From NCBI GenBank assembly GCA_964019135.1, contig OZ025257.1:41867798-41931797 (forward strand): a stretch of 64,000 bases of DNA. Direction: 5' to 3'. Of the stretch, positions 11,010-23,180 are shown in pieces. A model generated the notes under the pieces. That model saw only the letters and a program-made list of their open reading frames with translations, ran no database searches and was not told the origin of the DNA. Both the position numbers and the translations under genes were made by a program. The DNA comes from Arenicola marina (taxonomy: Eukaryota; Annelida; Polychaeta; Arenicolidae). Numbering within the stretch: the first letter of the stretch is position 1; the number at the start of each line of letters is the position of its first letter.

Positions 11010-13488
11010 CTACGTCGAGTGTTCAATCTGTTCGTTGATCTGTGGGTTGAGCCAGTCTTGCGTGATGTCGTCCAGGTGGGTTTCGAAGTCTACTAGGCTG
11101 CGATGAGAGCGCGACTGCAGCAGGGCCGAGGCCTTAGCCAGGGTCTCCTCCTCCGCCAGGCCGCTGCAAGGAAGCGAGGAATGGTTGGTTAGTTGGTTGG
11201 TTATTCAGGCTCTAACCACTTTTGGTAATACTGCGTCAATGGGAGAAGGAAGGGAGAGTGGAGCCATGTCTCCGGTAGTAACCCCCTACTCTTTGCGAAG
11301 AACGACATGGGATCTTTATCCTGCGACCCCACAGGAAGCGAGGAATGGCAATGTGAGGCCACTGTCTGCACCAGAGGGGATCTGCTCGTCGCACCGTTAC
11401 AATATTGTTTACCAAATGGTCCACTAGATGGCGTTACTATATGCGTGTTGTGCTGGCCGGTACAGTCTCGGACCAGGAAACGTTTCAGGACAAGGACATG
11501 GGTTAGATGAACACACTAGCAACAAGTGCCAGGGTTACAACCCGGAGCTGGTGTGCAGCTCAGCCTGCTTACCAACGGAGCTGTGGGGATTCCCTATCCC
11601 AGACTACAATGTCAGTAAATTACTGTTATACACATCAATACTAACAATGCAGTCCAAATTACCAGCCCTTAATTTAGTGCAAACTTTTATTGATTCCCAA
11701 GTAACATAAAGTGAAAAATAATGTAGTTATATATATGATCACATCACATGATATTTACATTGTGCCCAAGATTATATTAGGGACCTACCAGTAATCATTT
11801 TTCACAAATAACACATAAAAAGAATTTAAATTGAAGAGGGCCAATACAACAAATGTCTATGCTGATAAATCCACCAAGGATTCTCAATTAAATTTGTCAA
11901 TGACACCTACTATGGATCATGCTTGGGTTCCCATTTTCCGTTGTGTGGCAGGTATAGATTTAGTGCTGGCTCCTTGCACTCTAATGACAGCTTCTCATTA
12001 TCCACCTGATAAAATACAACATGGTATGTATAAAACAAGACATTATCAAATATCTACTATTCCAATTTACCATATCTTATTAATCTGGACTACAAATGTG
12101 TCTCTTCAGCCATAACTTCAACAATATATTAGTTAAGATATTTATTCAACTTTTACAGGTATATAGCCTTGTGAATGATACAATTTAATAAGCCAGCAAG
12201 GATAGGGGGTATGGGCTGCATTAAATAAAGGCCAGATTATTTGTACTTACAATTATCAAACAGGCATCTCCTGGAAAGTTTTCATTGATTTTATCTGCCA
12301 ATTTGTAGGCAAGCATATTAGGGCTGAAATATAAAGATGCTATAAGTTGTAACTTTTCTATAAAAATATATCATATCAGGTTGCAAGTAATAATGGATAA
12401 TAATAAGTATGATATCTCAAAAATATTGACTGGAATCACGCTAGAACCTTCAAAACAAATGACGATGAAATTTCAGGGGGATCAAACTTGATGTTATGTC
12501 AGAGAAATAGCCATGTGTTAGTAGATCTAGCCCTTGTAATAATGATTTACATAATAGAAAAGAAAATCAAACCCCATTCTTAACCATATTCAATAATATA
12601 AAAATATCAACCTGTTATTTCTACAATTTTCATTCCCTTGGTAGTAGCCAGCAAGAATCAATCCTTGACTTTTACAGAAGGCATCAATCTACAAATAAAA
12701 GATGATAAAATATGTTACTGGAATGTTGTCCTTGGATTCAATTAAAGATTATGTAATTTAAGTCAATATATCATACAGGTAAAACCTAAAAAGGTGCGCT
12801 CAACTATTTTCAGATTGAAAAAGTTGTATTATTCTAGACTAAAGTATCAAATTACCTGGATATGAATAGAAAGAATACGGTAATATAATTTTATCTAGAT
12901 CTATATCAATTTTTTTTATTAAACTCGAACTCAAAAGTTAAGAGTAAAGATATATCTTTTGATAATTTTTCCGTGAGCGGCAGAAGGTTTGTTTTCGTTA
13001 AAATTTGGTGGACTGATGAATTCGCAAGTAGCGCGTGGGGTCTTCAATCTTTGTGCGTAAGGCTTCATAAATGTATACTCATACTGGACATGAATATGTG
13101 AACGATATGTGCCGTCTCCATCACATTTTTGTGAAATCTAGAAATCTCTGTCACCACCCCCTGCTATCGGACGACAGGCCGTGATCGTTAATCCATGGCC
13201 CTCCGGTCCGCCCTGCGGCCAGTGAGCCATGTTACAGCGGCCATGTTACAGCAGGGCTAGGCTACGGCTAGGGCCGGTGCCTACCTGAGTAAGAGCAACT
13301 TCCATCATGGGCGCTAACGTCAGCGCCAAATGAAACAGTGGAATAGCATCAACGAGTTTTAAAGTTTTCCCGTCCTTCACTTTGTTTTGCTCTGCCAGGA
13401 GTATCCCATTAACTGCGCAATGTGGATATTTAGCGGCGTGAAGCAATATTTTACAGTAAGCTTGCGGACTCAGCGCAATGTCGGCCAT
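11010..13488 (-). CDS. EMC8: ER membrane protein complex subunit 8/9
   Basis: Five exons on the minus strand: 13285-13488, 12612-12688, 12251-12323, 11911-12005 and 11010-11163 (stop TAG 11010-11012). Lengths of 204, 77, 73, 95 and 154 nt give 200 residues; human EMC8 has 210. Recognisable blocks in order: QAYCKILLHAAKYPHCAVNG, LVDAIPLFHLALTLAPMMEV, LILAGYYQGNE, SPNMLAYKLADKINENFPGD, VDNEKLSLECKEP, NGKWEPKHDPY, SLVDFETHLDDITQDWLNPQ. The family has an MPN-like fold without the metal-protease motif and sits on the cytosolic side of the EMC insertase, which inserts membrane proteins into the ER. The ATG at 13488 is the first in-frame one and aligns with the family start. The exon-4 donor is TA|GTAGGT; choosing a later GT would place TAG in frame, so the phase-2 junction rebuilding Tyr is preferred. 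EMC8 and EMC9 are vertebrate paralogues, and an invertebrate copy is equally related to both. Confidence 0.93.
11186..11430 (-). mobile_element. tRNA-derived SINE, family 2, beside the last EMC8/9 exon
   Basis: The body matches 7905-8178: minus-strand AAGATCCCATGTCGTTC, GGAGACATGGCTCCAC, and a tail of CCAACCAACTAACCAACC next to 11190. It lies within 25 bp of the exon-5 acceptor of EMC8/9 (11163), inside intron 4. Confidence 0.65.
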
Positions 13489-14886
13489 GATGGTTATTGG
13501 CCTTGATGGACAGATGCCGAGCAGACCCGCCCAAAATATTTAGATGAATTAAGTTATTGCCTCTTAAAGATTTTATTATGTAGTGTACATTATAATTTAT
13601 ATGTTGCCGCAATGAATGTTTCATTTTTAATTAACTAAGCTTGCGTATATTTGTTTCAGTGACAAGGCGATACGGCAGCTTTAGAGCTAACGTAAATGCC
13701 GAAATATGAACGAACTACGGAATCTCACGCAAATTCGTTTTTATTGTCTCGGTCGAGTTATAGCACAGAGTATGTATTGTACTACTCTGTGACTATAGAT
13801 ATGTATCCCAGCCAAACTGAACAAACTGTTATTGCAAACACCTACTGGACGCCTTAAGCGGCGCGGGGACGGAACTGACGTGGGACCGAAAAGTAGAATA
13901 GTTGAGTTTCTTGGCTGACGCCCACTGCACACGAGGCGCCGACGCTGTGCCGTCGATCCGCGTTGAGGACATGTTTTTTTTTCGGCTCACCGTCGACATT
14001 TCAGTCAATCAGAAAAAAAGAATTTTTTTTTTAGCACAATGCCGACTGTAGCAAAAGGATTTTGGGTGTTAGCACTCACATACAAAGCAACAGACACCAC
14101 TCCGCATGCGTGTTATATTCTCAAATTGTATCACTAGAAAGCCTATTTTCTGTATTTTCAATGGCACTATTAATATTGCTAATGTGTTATACATTTCGAA
14201 AGCAGAAAATGGATACAAGTGCTCACAATAATAGTCCCTCCAATGCGTCCTTTAGCTAACACGATGTAAAACCAAGCCATATTGTGCAAATCAAATCAAA
14301 GCCAAAATGGACCAGACAACTCACGACGGACTGACCGCGCTAGGCACTATACACCCCGATATATATAACAATCCGGCCGCAATATGTTAGTCGGATTCAC
14401 AGTGTAAGACATCACTAAATGAGTCTCATGTCTTTACAGTGTGCTTAATCAGTGAAACAACAGCGCGAGTTAGAGAAGCGTTTTTATTGATCCGATGTCA
14501 ATCTGTAGCAGACCGTTAAGCAATTGGCTCAATGGCCTGAAAAGCGCAAGCTTTCCCACATATTGTCAGCCGACCACTAGATTTCTTTAGAATTTATACC
14601 ATAACCTTTACGTAAATGGGGGCATTGATTGTCATGCATGACTGTCTTCTAAACTACTATCAGATCCTCCCATACTGGGCTTACGTTGTCTTATTTCTCG
14701 CTGTTTTATGTCAGACGCGGGATATCTGAAGCCCAGTGCTTGTATTACACGTCTGCTCTTTAATTACCTGGGTTTATTGCTTCTATATGCATGCTATAGA
14801 CCCCTTTTAATGTTTCACCATGAATACTCGAGAAGCTAGAAAGCAACGTTAGAATCCGCGTTGAAAACATCTGAGACGTAGGCGTG
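13489..14886. other. Upstream of EMC8/9, no gene seen
   Basis: It probably holds the EMC8/9 promoter and 5' UTR just right of 13488. No clear TATA or initiator can be assigned by eye, and no coding exon or structured repeat is recognised. Confidence 0.4.
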
Positions 14887-15370
14887 ACGTGTGTTAGAAC
14901 CCAAAACGTCAAAGTGACCAAAACGTCATACCTTGGTAGAATGAAATATACTGTTTAAAGTTTACTTTCAACCATCCCGGATATCGCTCACACAACCCTG
15001 CGTGGCGTTTCTGAAGGAGACAGGGCGGGGCCACTCGGGGCTAAAGGATTTATTGATTGACAATTCGAGACCTCTTGGAGGCCGAAATTTGCGAATTAAG
15101 GCGCAGAAAAATAAGGAAATCTAGAGTTTCTTGGAATAGAAGGTTCCAAGGGATGGACCCGGAGGGAGGGCGATACCCATATTCCATCTTTTATGAAAGC
15201 ACTTAAATATATCTGAAACTGAAGAGTTACTGCCTCATATATTCATAGCCCCCGTCAACAGACACTGCGATCGAGGCACAGTGTAAAACTGTACATTTGC
15301 TCCTAGATGGCTCAGACCGTGTGATCTGACGTTTTCGTCACTATGACGTTTTGAGCCCTAAGAGACGTGT
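14887..15370. mobile_element. MITE-like element, family A, copy 2
   Basis: The ends ACGTGTGTTAGAACCCAAAA (from 14887) and the reverse complement of ...GACGTTTTGAGCCCTAAGAG... (ending about 15370) are imperfect inverted repeats of about 45 bp. Inner segments such as the one around AACCATCCCGGATATCGCTC match the reverse complement of 6490-6600. About 480 bp long and non-coding. Confidence 0.7.
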
Positions 15371-18300
15371 ATGTTACGCAAAGAGGGGGACTGGGAACCA
15401 GACTACCTGCGGGAGAGCCAGGCGCCGAGGGGTGGGTTAATTGCGGAAGGTCTAGCGATATGATTAAGAATATTTAAGAAATATAACTGCACAAAACGGA
15501 TAGGTGACATATTTTTCATTAATTTGCGCTATAACAATGACGAATATTTTTTACGACGGGACAACACGGCTGAGAAACTAACGTTTTTGTCCATTTCCTA
15601 CGAAAGCGAGGCATTATGACGTCACACGGATTGTCTCCAGTGACAACGTTGGCGCAACGCCAAACAAAAAAATGACAAAGAATGAAGAACCTTTGTCTTT
15701 TGGTGATTCAAAAGTCATACGAAAACATCCAACCGGTCTTATTTTACCTTTACCATATGGTTTAATGACGCGTCCGTGTGTTGCTACTCCATGCACTGCA
15801 CATTTTGAGAGCGGAATGGTGAAGTCGATCACTTGCTCTAGCCATTTTTGTTACCGCGGAGGCACGGGAAACTCTGTGACGTCACTCACTGTTTAGGGAT
15901 CTCGCGACTGCTCGGGTGCAGAGCTAAATTTAGAACGCTATTTTTAGCTTTCGAATGTTTTAAAGACGGATTTTTCCTTGTATATTCCCAAAGTTTTGCG
16001 CTTCGTCGCCTCTAAAAAATTTAACGTATATACCTCCCATAGCCATGTTTAGCGAAATGGTACTAATAGTCTTTAGAATAAACATAGAAAGAAATTGACT
16101 TATAGCTGCCTATACTTCAACATGGAGCACATGTGTTTTCGCGGCCCGATCGCGAGAACTGTATAGCCCTATGGTCTGTGCTGCGTATGTTCTGGTGGTT
16201 GCTCGCCTTCACTCGCTTCAGACAAAAAAACGGCTAAAGATATCCCTAGATGCAAAGTTAACCATTGGACTTAATTGGTATATCAGAATTACATCAGAGC
16301 AGATTTATATTCTATACAATGTTGCTCCGTTTGTCACTGCAATGTAAACATCTATGAATATCCTCAACTGCAAGGGGGCCTCCCTGGTGTAGTGGTTAGC
16401 GCACTAGACCGCAGATCAATAGGTCCTGGGTTCGAATCCGGGCTCGGGCACCTAATCTAGGGCATGTTTCATTCCTTCATCCTTTATCGTCTCGGGAGGT
16501 TCCTTGGCCCAATTTAGCCTGTATGTGCACAAAAGTGGCCTAAAACACCAACATTCCATTCCTCAACTGCAACGCTTCAACGGTCTAATCAGACTTCATG
16601 CATTTTTGAGAGATCAATGTCTTATCTTTAATTATATTTTTTTTGTTGTTAAAATGGCAGGAGCAAAGCAACAATAAATATTTATAATATAGGTTACACA
16701 CCAATAGGTCGTGCGTAGAAAAGTATATACCGTCAAGTTGTGTCTAAAATATGGCCGTGTATCAAGGTTATATAGTTACTAATTCTTTCTGTCTTTGTAC
16801 ATATTGTTTGTTTGAATTATGTTTAGCCAGGTTAATGTCTGTGGCACATTTAATCATGCATGCGGATGTTACGGGTGCGTGGTCCGGTCGACCTCATCAC
16901 ATGCTGATTCGCGGGGTCTCTCACTTTCGGCGGGTTGCGCTAGGGGGGGTGCCATAATATGAGCTGTAGCAAAAAATATCGCACGTCAACCTATGTTCTG
17001 CTTGTTTTTTAAATAAAGTTGGATACTTGCTCTTTAATTTCCTATGGCCCACATAGTCAAACATGGGTACCGTTTTTTCTCTGGCATGGGGTTGAAAATT
17101 TGGGTTTTTCCATTGCTTATCATGGGGATGGTTTCTATTGGTGTGTAACCTATAACCAAAAATGTCACGCCATTCGCCACTTTGGCGTTGCCAGTTGCTT
17201 ACGTTATCGGTGCTTTCAAAGATTTCGTTGTTTCTTCTATGGTATCTGTGTCGAGGCAAACTTAAATGGCAACATAGCGGCAGAAGTCAAAAGTGAAGTC
17301 TGGAAAAGAAAGTATTGGGAGGCAAAATACAACGAGTGTCGGGGGCAGCAAGTTAGTTATCGCAGAAACATAGTGCGTATGGAAGATTTTGAGACGTCGT
17401 TGACGATCGTTGCAAAGTCAGTAAATCCTTGAGATGACAACAAACATTTGTCACCATCGACATCGTCTGCGGGCGCCATATGATCTGATGATATCATTAT
17501 TACATTAGTCACGCAAGCAAGCCGCTGTGGCTACCGCCAACATAGCCGCAGACTCCCCTCCCTACACGCGCCATTAGAAAATGCCAAGTTTGGCAGTTCG
17601 GGGCAAAGCGCTCGTTTGTTTCACAATGTCTTGCCTTTTTAATTTCGTATCTTGATAAAGTTATCTTTTATTGAATGATTAATCTAATTTTCGCTTGCAT
17701 ATGTACCGATTTAGTCTATATTCTTGCCACCAAAACAACACCTTCAACCTGCCTGGCTGATTCAAAATAAATGTCGGATGACGGAAATGGTGTGATACGC
17801 ATGACCGGAAAAAAAAGGTCACTAATTTTTTTTGTATATATGCCATTTTTGGCTACCAGCGGCAGCCAAAAAATCTCAGAAATCAAACAGCAGAGGGAAA
17901 AGTTATCAAAACACAAGTATCAAGCAATGTCATATCCCAAATTGGTAACAAATCAACAGAGAATAGGTTACTTTATGTAAATATGTAGTTCATTGCTAAA
18001 TATCGAGGTGAAAAAGTAGTTTTATGACTGTGTAAAGGCCGACCAGATTTCGGGGGGGTGTGATTAAAGTCAAAGTCATAAATAAAATGCTGTAAACTCA
18101 TATTTCGGCCCATCACTGAAATTAACGATGTTAATATTGATCCCTCAGTCTGTCTCACAACATTAATGTCCGATTTTCACGCTATACTAAAGTATAGTCT
18201 AGAGCCTGATCAGTGGGAGTGGGGAAAATATACTATATAGTCTTGCGAGCAAGCCGCTGTGGCTACTGCCCACAACGTCAACGTCAATATAGTTCAGCGA

Positions 18301-18773
18301 CTGCATCTATAATATCCATATTGGAGTAGACTAAAATAGGGATGTTACTTAGTCTAAAACTACACAATTTTAAATACACCAAAATGTATATAATACAATT
18401 TTTGTTCAGTACATATATCTAGATAGTTTTCTGATGTAACGCAGTTTGCTGCATTATGTGTAATTGCTTTGGCTCTTATACTCGTCTACACTAAAATATC
18501 TATTATTTCTAGCTTAGATTTCTTCTATATACTGCTTCCAAACTATAAAGTGACATATTAGTTATTGGCGATATTGTTTGTATAAAGAGAAGGTATAGAT
18601 AAAAAGATTATTATGCTGATAATCAGGAATTTAGCTTTTTATTTTATTTTTGTTATATTTCAGGACATGAAAAAAAAGAGAATTTTGTTGGATTTAAGAT
18701 CCTTACTTTATGCTAATAATTTTGGAAGGGGCCTGTGACTGGACCTAGCTGCCTAAGTCTATCCGAGGAAAAG
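15371..18773. other. Gene-free stretch upstream of TMEM42
   Basis: Contains the SINE at 16374-16559 and a short duplicate pair (GCAAGCCGCTGTGGCTAC near 17518 and 18248). Open frames at 16921-17259 (-) and 17019-17432 (+) overlap, lack an ATG start or flanking splice signals I trust, and resemble no family I recognise. The TMEM42 promoter should lie near the right end. Confidence 0.45.
16374..16559 (+). mobile_element. Intact tRNA-derived SINE, family 1, with 13-bp target-site duplication
   Basis: The tRNA-like head has box A (GTGTAGTGGTTAGCGC) and box B (GGGTTCGAATCC). A tail containing TTAGCCTGTATGTGCAC, GTGGCCTAAAAC and ACATTCCAT follows. TCCTCAACTGCAA flanks both sides (16361-16373 and 16560-16572). 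The perfect duplication suggests a fairly young insertion. Confidence 0.88.
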
Positions 18774-20038
18774 ATGCTTGGTCCAACACTTGCAGTTTGT
18801 GCTGGAGTTTGTGGGGCTATGGCTGCCACATGCGCTAAGCTGGCTATGGAGGCACAGAGTGCTCAGGCTGTGTGTTCTGCCACTGTACTGTCAGCTACTC
18901 GGGCTCTTCCAGGCACAACTCTGTTCATTGATCCAGAAAACACTTTAGAAGATTTCTGTTCTTCAGTAAGTTTGCACCTACCAGTAATTCGATGTTTGCA
19001 TAGGTCAATTTGAAAGACATGGGGTAAAAAAATATAGAAGACTCTGGTAAGAACTGCTGGTGGAAGATTGAAATTAAAATATATATTTACTGGGTGTCAT
19101 ACTACCGGTACCAATATTCATGTATGAACGAAAATGGAACTTATTTGGGTCTAAGTAAGTGGTAACATGCTGGAGTTAAAGTACAGATGGATACTTACCA
19201 ATAGTTTATCTGTGATGATCCCCTCACCCTTCCCTCCTCTGATCATTGTGTCTTGTAAACATCGCCAGATATTGAGTATGGTTAGTTAACTTTGCTGGCT
19301 AAAAGACTGACATGGAAACAAGTATCAGGGTTTCACTATATAATATATATATTTGCAATTAATTTACTATCAAGTTTCATTCTTCACTTTGCAGGTGCTA
19401 CTTTATGTGAGGTTTTCTTTCTTTGGACTGATCTTCTCCTTCAATGCTTTGATGTGGACCTTCTTTGTCAAGTCGCTACAGAAATGCTCATCCTCCATTG
19501 AGGCATCTCTCACCAACACTGGAGCTAATATATTTTTTACTGTAAGATATGTATGCCTTGTTTGGATCGAACATAAACCTAAAGCAATAATTAATAAAGG
19601 TGTTTAACATGTTGTAATTTAAAAATATCTAGCACCAAAAGTTAGTAGCTTGACACATTTCAATAGACTTAACAACTGGTTCTAGAAGTATTAATTAACC
19701 GTCATTCCATGAGGACTTCACTTCTCTAGAGATGTAGTTTAAATATTACGATAATAATTTCATTAGTGGTAAGCCTGAAAACCTGCAATTTTTTTTATTA
19801 TTTCCATAGTTATTCTACCAGAATATACATTTTATTGATAATGGAAATTTGTTGAAACTGCCTCTTGATACTGTTGGACGTCTGGTTTGTACGATAGGCT
19901 GTGATTGGCTGGTTGCTGTTCGGGGAGGCACTCTCCCTGACCTGGTGGGTCGGCGCCTCCCTCATCGTGTCTGGTCTGGCGCTCATACAGCACGCCAACC
20001 CCGGCGAACAGGACTCCAGGGACAAGAAGACCTCGTGA
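18774..20038 (+). CDS. TMEM42: TMEM42-like small DMT/EamA-fold membrane protein
   Basis: Three exons: 18774-18965, 19395-19541 and 19898-20038 (stop TGA 20036-20038), all phase 0, giving 159 residues; human TMEM42 is also about 159. Hydrophobic segments: residues about 3-20 (LGPTLAVCAGVCGAMAATCA), about 65-85 (LLYVRFSFFGLIFSFNALMW), about 95-125 (ASLTNTGANIFF, AVIGWLLFGEALS) and about 126-145 (WWVGASLIVSGLALIQHA). NALMWTFFVKSL and the ending GLALIQH match NSLMWTFFSRGL and GLTLIHR of the human protein. The family belongs to the drug/metabolite transporter superfamily but its cargo is unknown. The ATG at 18774 is the first one in frame; GTG at 18735 is upstream but not a normal eukaryotic start. 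No ER retention signal is obvious at the end (DKKTS). Confidence 0.85.
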
Positions 20039-22324
20039 TCCATTCTCGTGATAGGGAAAGGAATGCGACTAGAATGGGGGGTGGGGGGATAAGGGAAGGA
20101 CTGCTAGAGTCTGGGGGGATGTGGGAGGGAAAGGGCTACAACTGGGATAATGGAATGGTGTTTGCTATCGACCACTTTTATGCACATATCGGGTAAACCG
20201 TACCAAGGAACCTGCCGTGACAGTGTGATGATAGTATGAAAACGGCAGTGTCTATAACGCGGAATACCATGAACTACCTGGCGCGTTAGCGGAATGTGTA
20301 AACTACAGCGGCGATTAGTCATGGTTGACATAGAAAGTAAGTTGATCACCACGTCAGTATCCGACCCCAACAACGAGTTAGCGAGTTAGACTGTGATCCC
20401 GCGAGACTAGGCATCAGCAACCCGAGGAAGAGGACTCTTCAAGTGACAACGTCAAACCGTTTGCCGCCACATTAGTAGAGTGACTCCCTGACGAACCTAT
20501 TTGAGTTGACCTACAACTAGGAGGTAAAATCCCAAACTGGACTGTATATTGGGGTCTGGCGAGATATTTGGCAGTTTCAACGACCTACTCGTCTTCCAGT
20601 CAGACGCAAGTTTTGTCATATGACACGTTACAGCTAGGTGATGTTTATCTAGAGCCGCAGTTACCTTCAGACACTCTTTGTTTGACGGTTGACCGATTAT
20701 CCGTTATCTGGCGTTCTTAGTCCGCAAACCTAAAGGGAGAAGCGACACGAGCTGCTGGCACGTCGGTTTCCAAACCTGTTCGGGTCGTTTTTGTTAGCCA
20801 TTTGGAATGTCTTCCAGATAATATCAGTTGTACGTGTGTAGATGCCATCACCGCTGCAGTTTAATCAGTCCGCCGTATTCCGCATTACGTGTAGTGTCTG
20901 TGAAGGCTGCGCCTGACACGGGTGGGGGTTGAACCCGCCACCTGTTAGATCTCCGCTGGTATACGCCACCGCGTATTATATGATTATATGAGAAAATCGA
21001 AGAGTTTCGAAGGCGAAATCAATCTGTGACAGCTCGACATTGTCGTTATCGGTCCAATCGAGGCTTCTCGAGGGCGGAGGGTGGAGGTGGAATGGCTGCT
21101 ACAGATTGGTGAAGAGTCAGTATGATACATAAAGGCATATTGCTATCCCTGTTACTTTTATGATGTTATGACCGTTGGTAATGTCGCGAGGAACTGGCTA
21201 ATTCTTGTACGGGTCGTTATGATCTGCCTGTCACTAGAGGTCGTTATGATCTGCCTGCCACTAGAGGTCGTTATGATCTACCAGCGACAAGAGGTCGTTA
21301 TGATCTGCCTGCCACTAGAGGTCATTATTTGTCATTCAGCAGTCGTCAGCGTTTGGAACCCAATCTCTAATATTCCCTGGTGGCAGGCAGTCTATAGGTC
21401 TTTGATATTACTTCATCATTCGGTGTAGTGTGGATCTCGTTTTACTGCCATGATGTAAATTCATACAGGCTCGAAGCATTATCTATTTCTTAAATTGTGA
21501 AATGCAAGAATTGTGAATATGTGAATATGATGAGTGTCTAACACGTTAATTCATGTTCATTCATGTACATATTGTACCATATCATTAAAATGTTTGAAAG
21601 TGTTAGTTTTCTTGTGAATGTTAACACATCTGGGGTTATAAGGTGGAGTGCTCTCATCTTCCGCATGGTCTAGTGGTTAGCCCGTTCGTCCTTGTCCACT
21701 GCGCTCTGCCAGGCCAGCCATCGTGCCGACGTTCGGGGGTTCGCGCGACCACTATGGAGCAATTTCTTCCTACAGGATAAAGATCCCATATCTATCTTCC
21801 AAAAGGGTAGAGTGTCCTGATCACGCTCTACCCCGGGACCTCCTCACCGACTCCTTGTAGCCTTCATATGTTAAAGTGTCTTTCTTAAACCAACCAACTC
21901 TGCCACTTACTTACATAAGTCGTAACTGGATAGTTTATACCGCCCCCAGTTTGGCGTTGTTTCAAGAAAAGGTCCGAGAATCGCTGGGCCTTGTATAAGT
22001 AAGTCATTCGCTGGTGCTTCACGATGGCTAAGCCGTCTTTATTTTCCTGACGAGGACCCGTTACTCTTGACTGCATACATAAGACTATCGTCTTGACATA
22101 CTGTACACTGGACTTTTGTATTCTTGGTACAGTTTTCAAGTGCTGACCTGGCACTTATGTTCTAACGTGCTACCCGCAACGACTTGATTCTTTGCTTTTC
22201 CGGCGTTAATGATGTGTGAAATTGATATTACAGTCAAACCTCGTTGATCCGACACCAGATAATCCGGAAACCCCGCTATCCGACGCTGTGTGTTGAACCT
22301 GTAACGGATTTCCACAATGCTAAT
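20039..22324. other. TMEM42 3' side and gene-free stretch
   Basis: Holds a 27-bp repeat of about 4.5 copies at 21208-21328 (GGTCGTTATGATCTGCCTG), a tRNA-headed SINE-like sequence at 21655-21905 (CATGGTCTAGTGGTTAGCCC), and at 22232 a single pogo/Tigger-like terminus (CAGTCAAACCTCGTTGATCC) without a visible partner. No exon is recognised. Confidence 0.5.
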
Positions 22325-22450
22325 TGCCCTCTTTAACTAGGCGTCTGGAATGGGGTGTCGATTTGTCCACAGTTTTCAGTGTCGAATGTCGATTTTTCAC
22401 GACGTTCCGTGCCGCTTTTTGGCTTAACTTCAGTGTCGATTTTTTTTTCT
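22325..22450 (-). repeat. Dispersed repeat rich in CGACACTG, copy 1
   Basis: The reverse complement contains AAAAAGCGGCACGGAACGTC, GTGAAAAATCGACATTCGAC and TCGACACCCCATTCCAGAC. It matches 30240-30445 (plus strand) nearly word for word. Non-coding and of unknown family. Confidence 0.75.
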
Positions 22451-22494
22451 AAAATGCCATTATCTGTGTCGATATCGCACTTCCAGATCTATAT

Positions 22495-22600
22495 ATAGTG
22501 CTCGAACCACCGATCCACGTGCCGTTAGGCTCTCAGGTGATCAGAGCACTCAATACGAGCGCTCTAGCCCACTGAACCACCGGGCCGGCCCCATATATCG
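22495..22600 (-). mobile_element. Fragment of SINE family 2
   Basis: On the minus strand: GGTGGTTCAGTGGGCTAGAG (box A), GAGAGCCTAACGGCACGTGG and GGTGGTTCGAGC (box B). The body is missing. It lies 45 bp right of the dispersed repeat at 22325-22450. Confidence 0.6.
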
Positions 22601-22899
22601 GTGTAAAGTAGTGCATCTTTCTTTTTTCATCTCAGTGTCTTTCTGTATAAATACCATTATTAATTCCTAGTTTCAGTGGCGCAATACAGTTCACAATTAT
22701 CCGTTGTGTGTACATTTAAATTGACTTTAAAGTGGTAAAATACGCCTGTTAAATTGGTCACCCGGAAAAGGGGGACTTTATCTAAAACACCTGATCTCAG
22801 ACTGCAACTTCATCTGACCCCATCTCTATCCTATGCCACCTACTCCCCCACCTTGCTTCATGATTTGTCGCTTGTCTTACGCTTCGTCCAGCCGCCCGC

Positions 22900-23180
22900 C
22901 CCCACCCCCAGTCCCCGGGCCCCGTCCCTCTACCCTCCCCCCGGGCCCGGTCCCTCTACCCTCCCCCCGGGCCCCGCCCCTCTCCCCTCGGGTCCCGCTC
23001 CCCTCCCCCCGGGCCCGGCTTCTCCCCCCCCCCCCGGGCCCCGTCCCTCTACCCTCCCCCCGGGCCCGGTCCCTCTACCCTCCCCCCGGGCCCCGCCCCT
23101 CTCCCCTCTGGTCCCGCTCCCCTCCCCCCGGGCCCGGCCTCTCCCCCCCCCCCGGGCCCCGCCCCTCTCCCCAGGAGGTC
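22900..23180. repeat. C-rich minisatellite of CCCCGGGCCC units
   Basis: Built of CCCTCCCCCCGGGCCC-type blocks. A block of roughly 120 bp is duplicated (22915-23035 and 23037-23160). The minus strand carries many G4-G6 runs, so G-quadruplex and i-motif structures are plausible. The Pro-rich open frames here are composition artefacts. Confidence 0.8.

Noticed and set aside
11831-12115. Plus-strand 94-codon frame
   Set aside because: Antisense to EMC8/9 exon 4 (11911-12005), whose minus-strand peptide matches the family.
16921-17432. Overlapping frames on both strands that might be a gene
   Set aside because: Non-ATG starts, no family resemblance I can defend, and no splice partners. Left as an unassigned stretch.
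22232-22300. Complete pogo/Tigger DNA transposon
   Set aside because: Only one terminus-like sequence is visible, with no inverted partner or transposase nearby, so it was noted as a fragment only.
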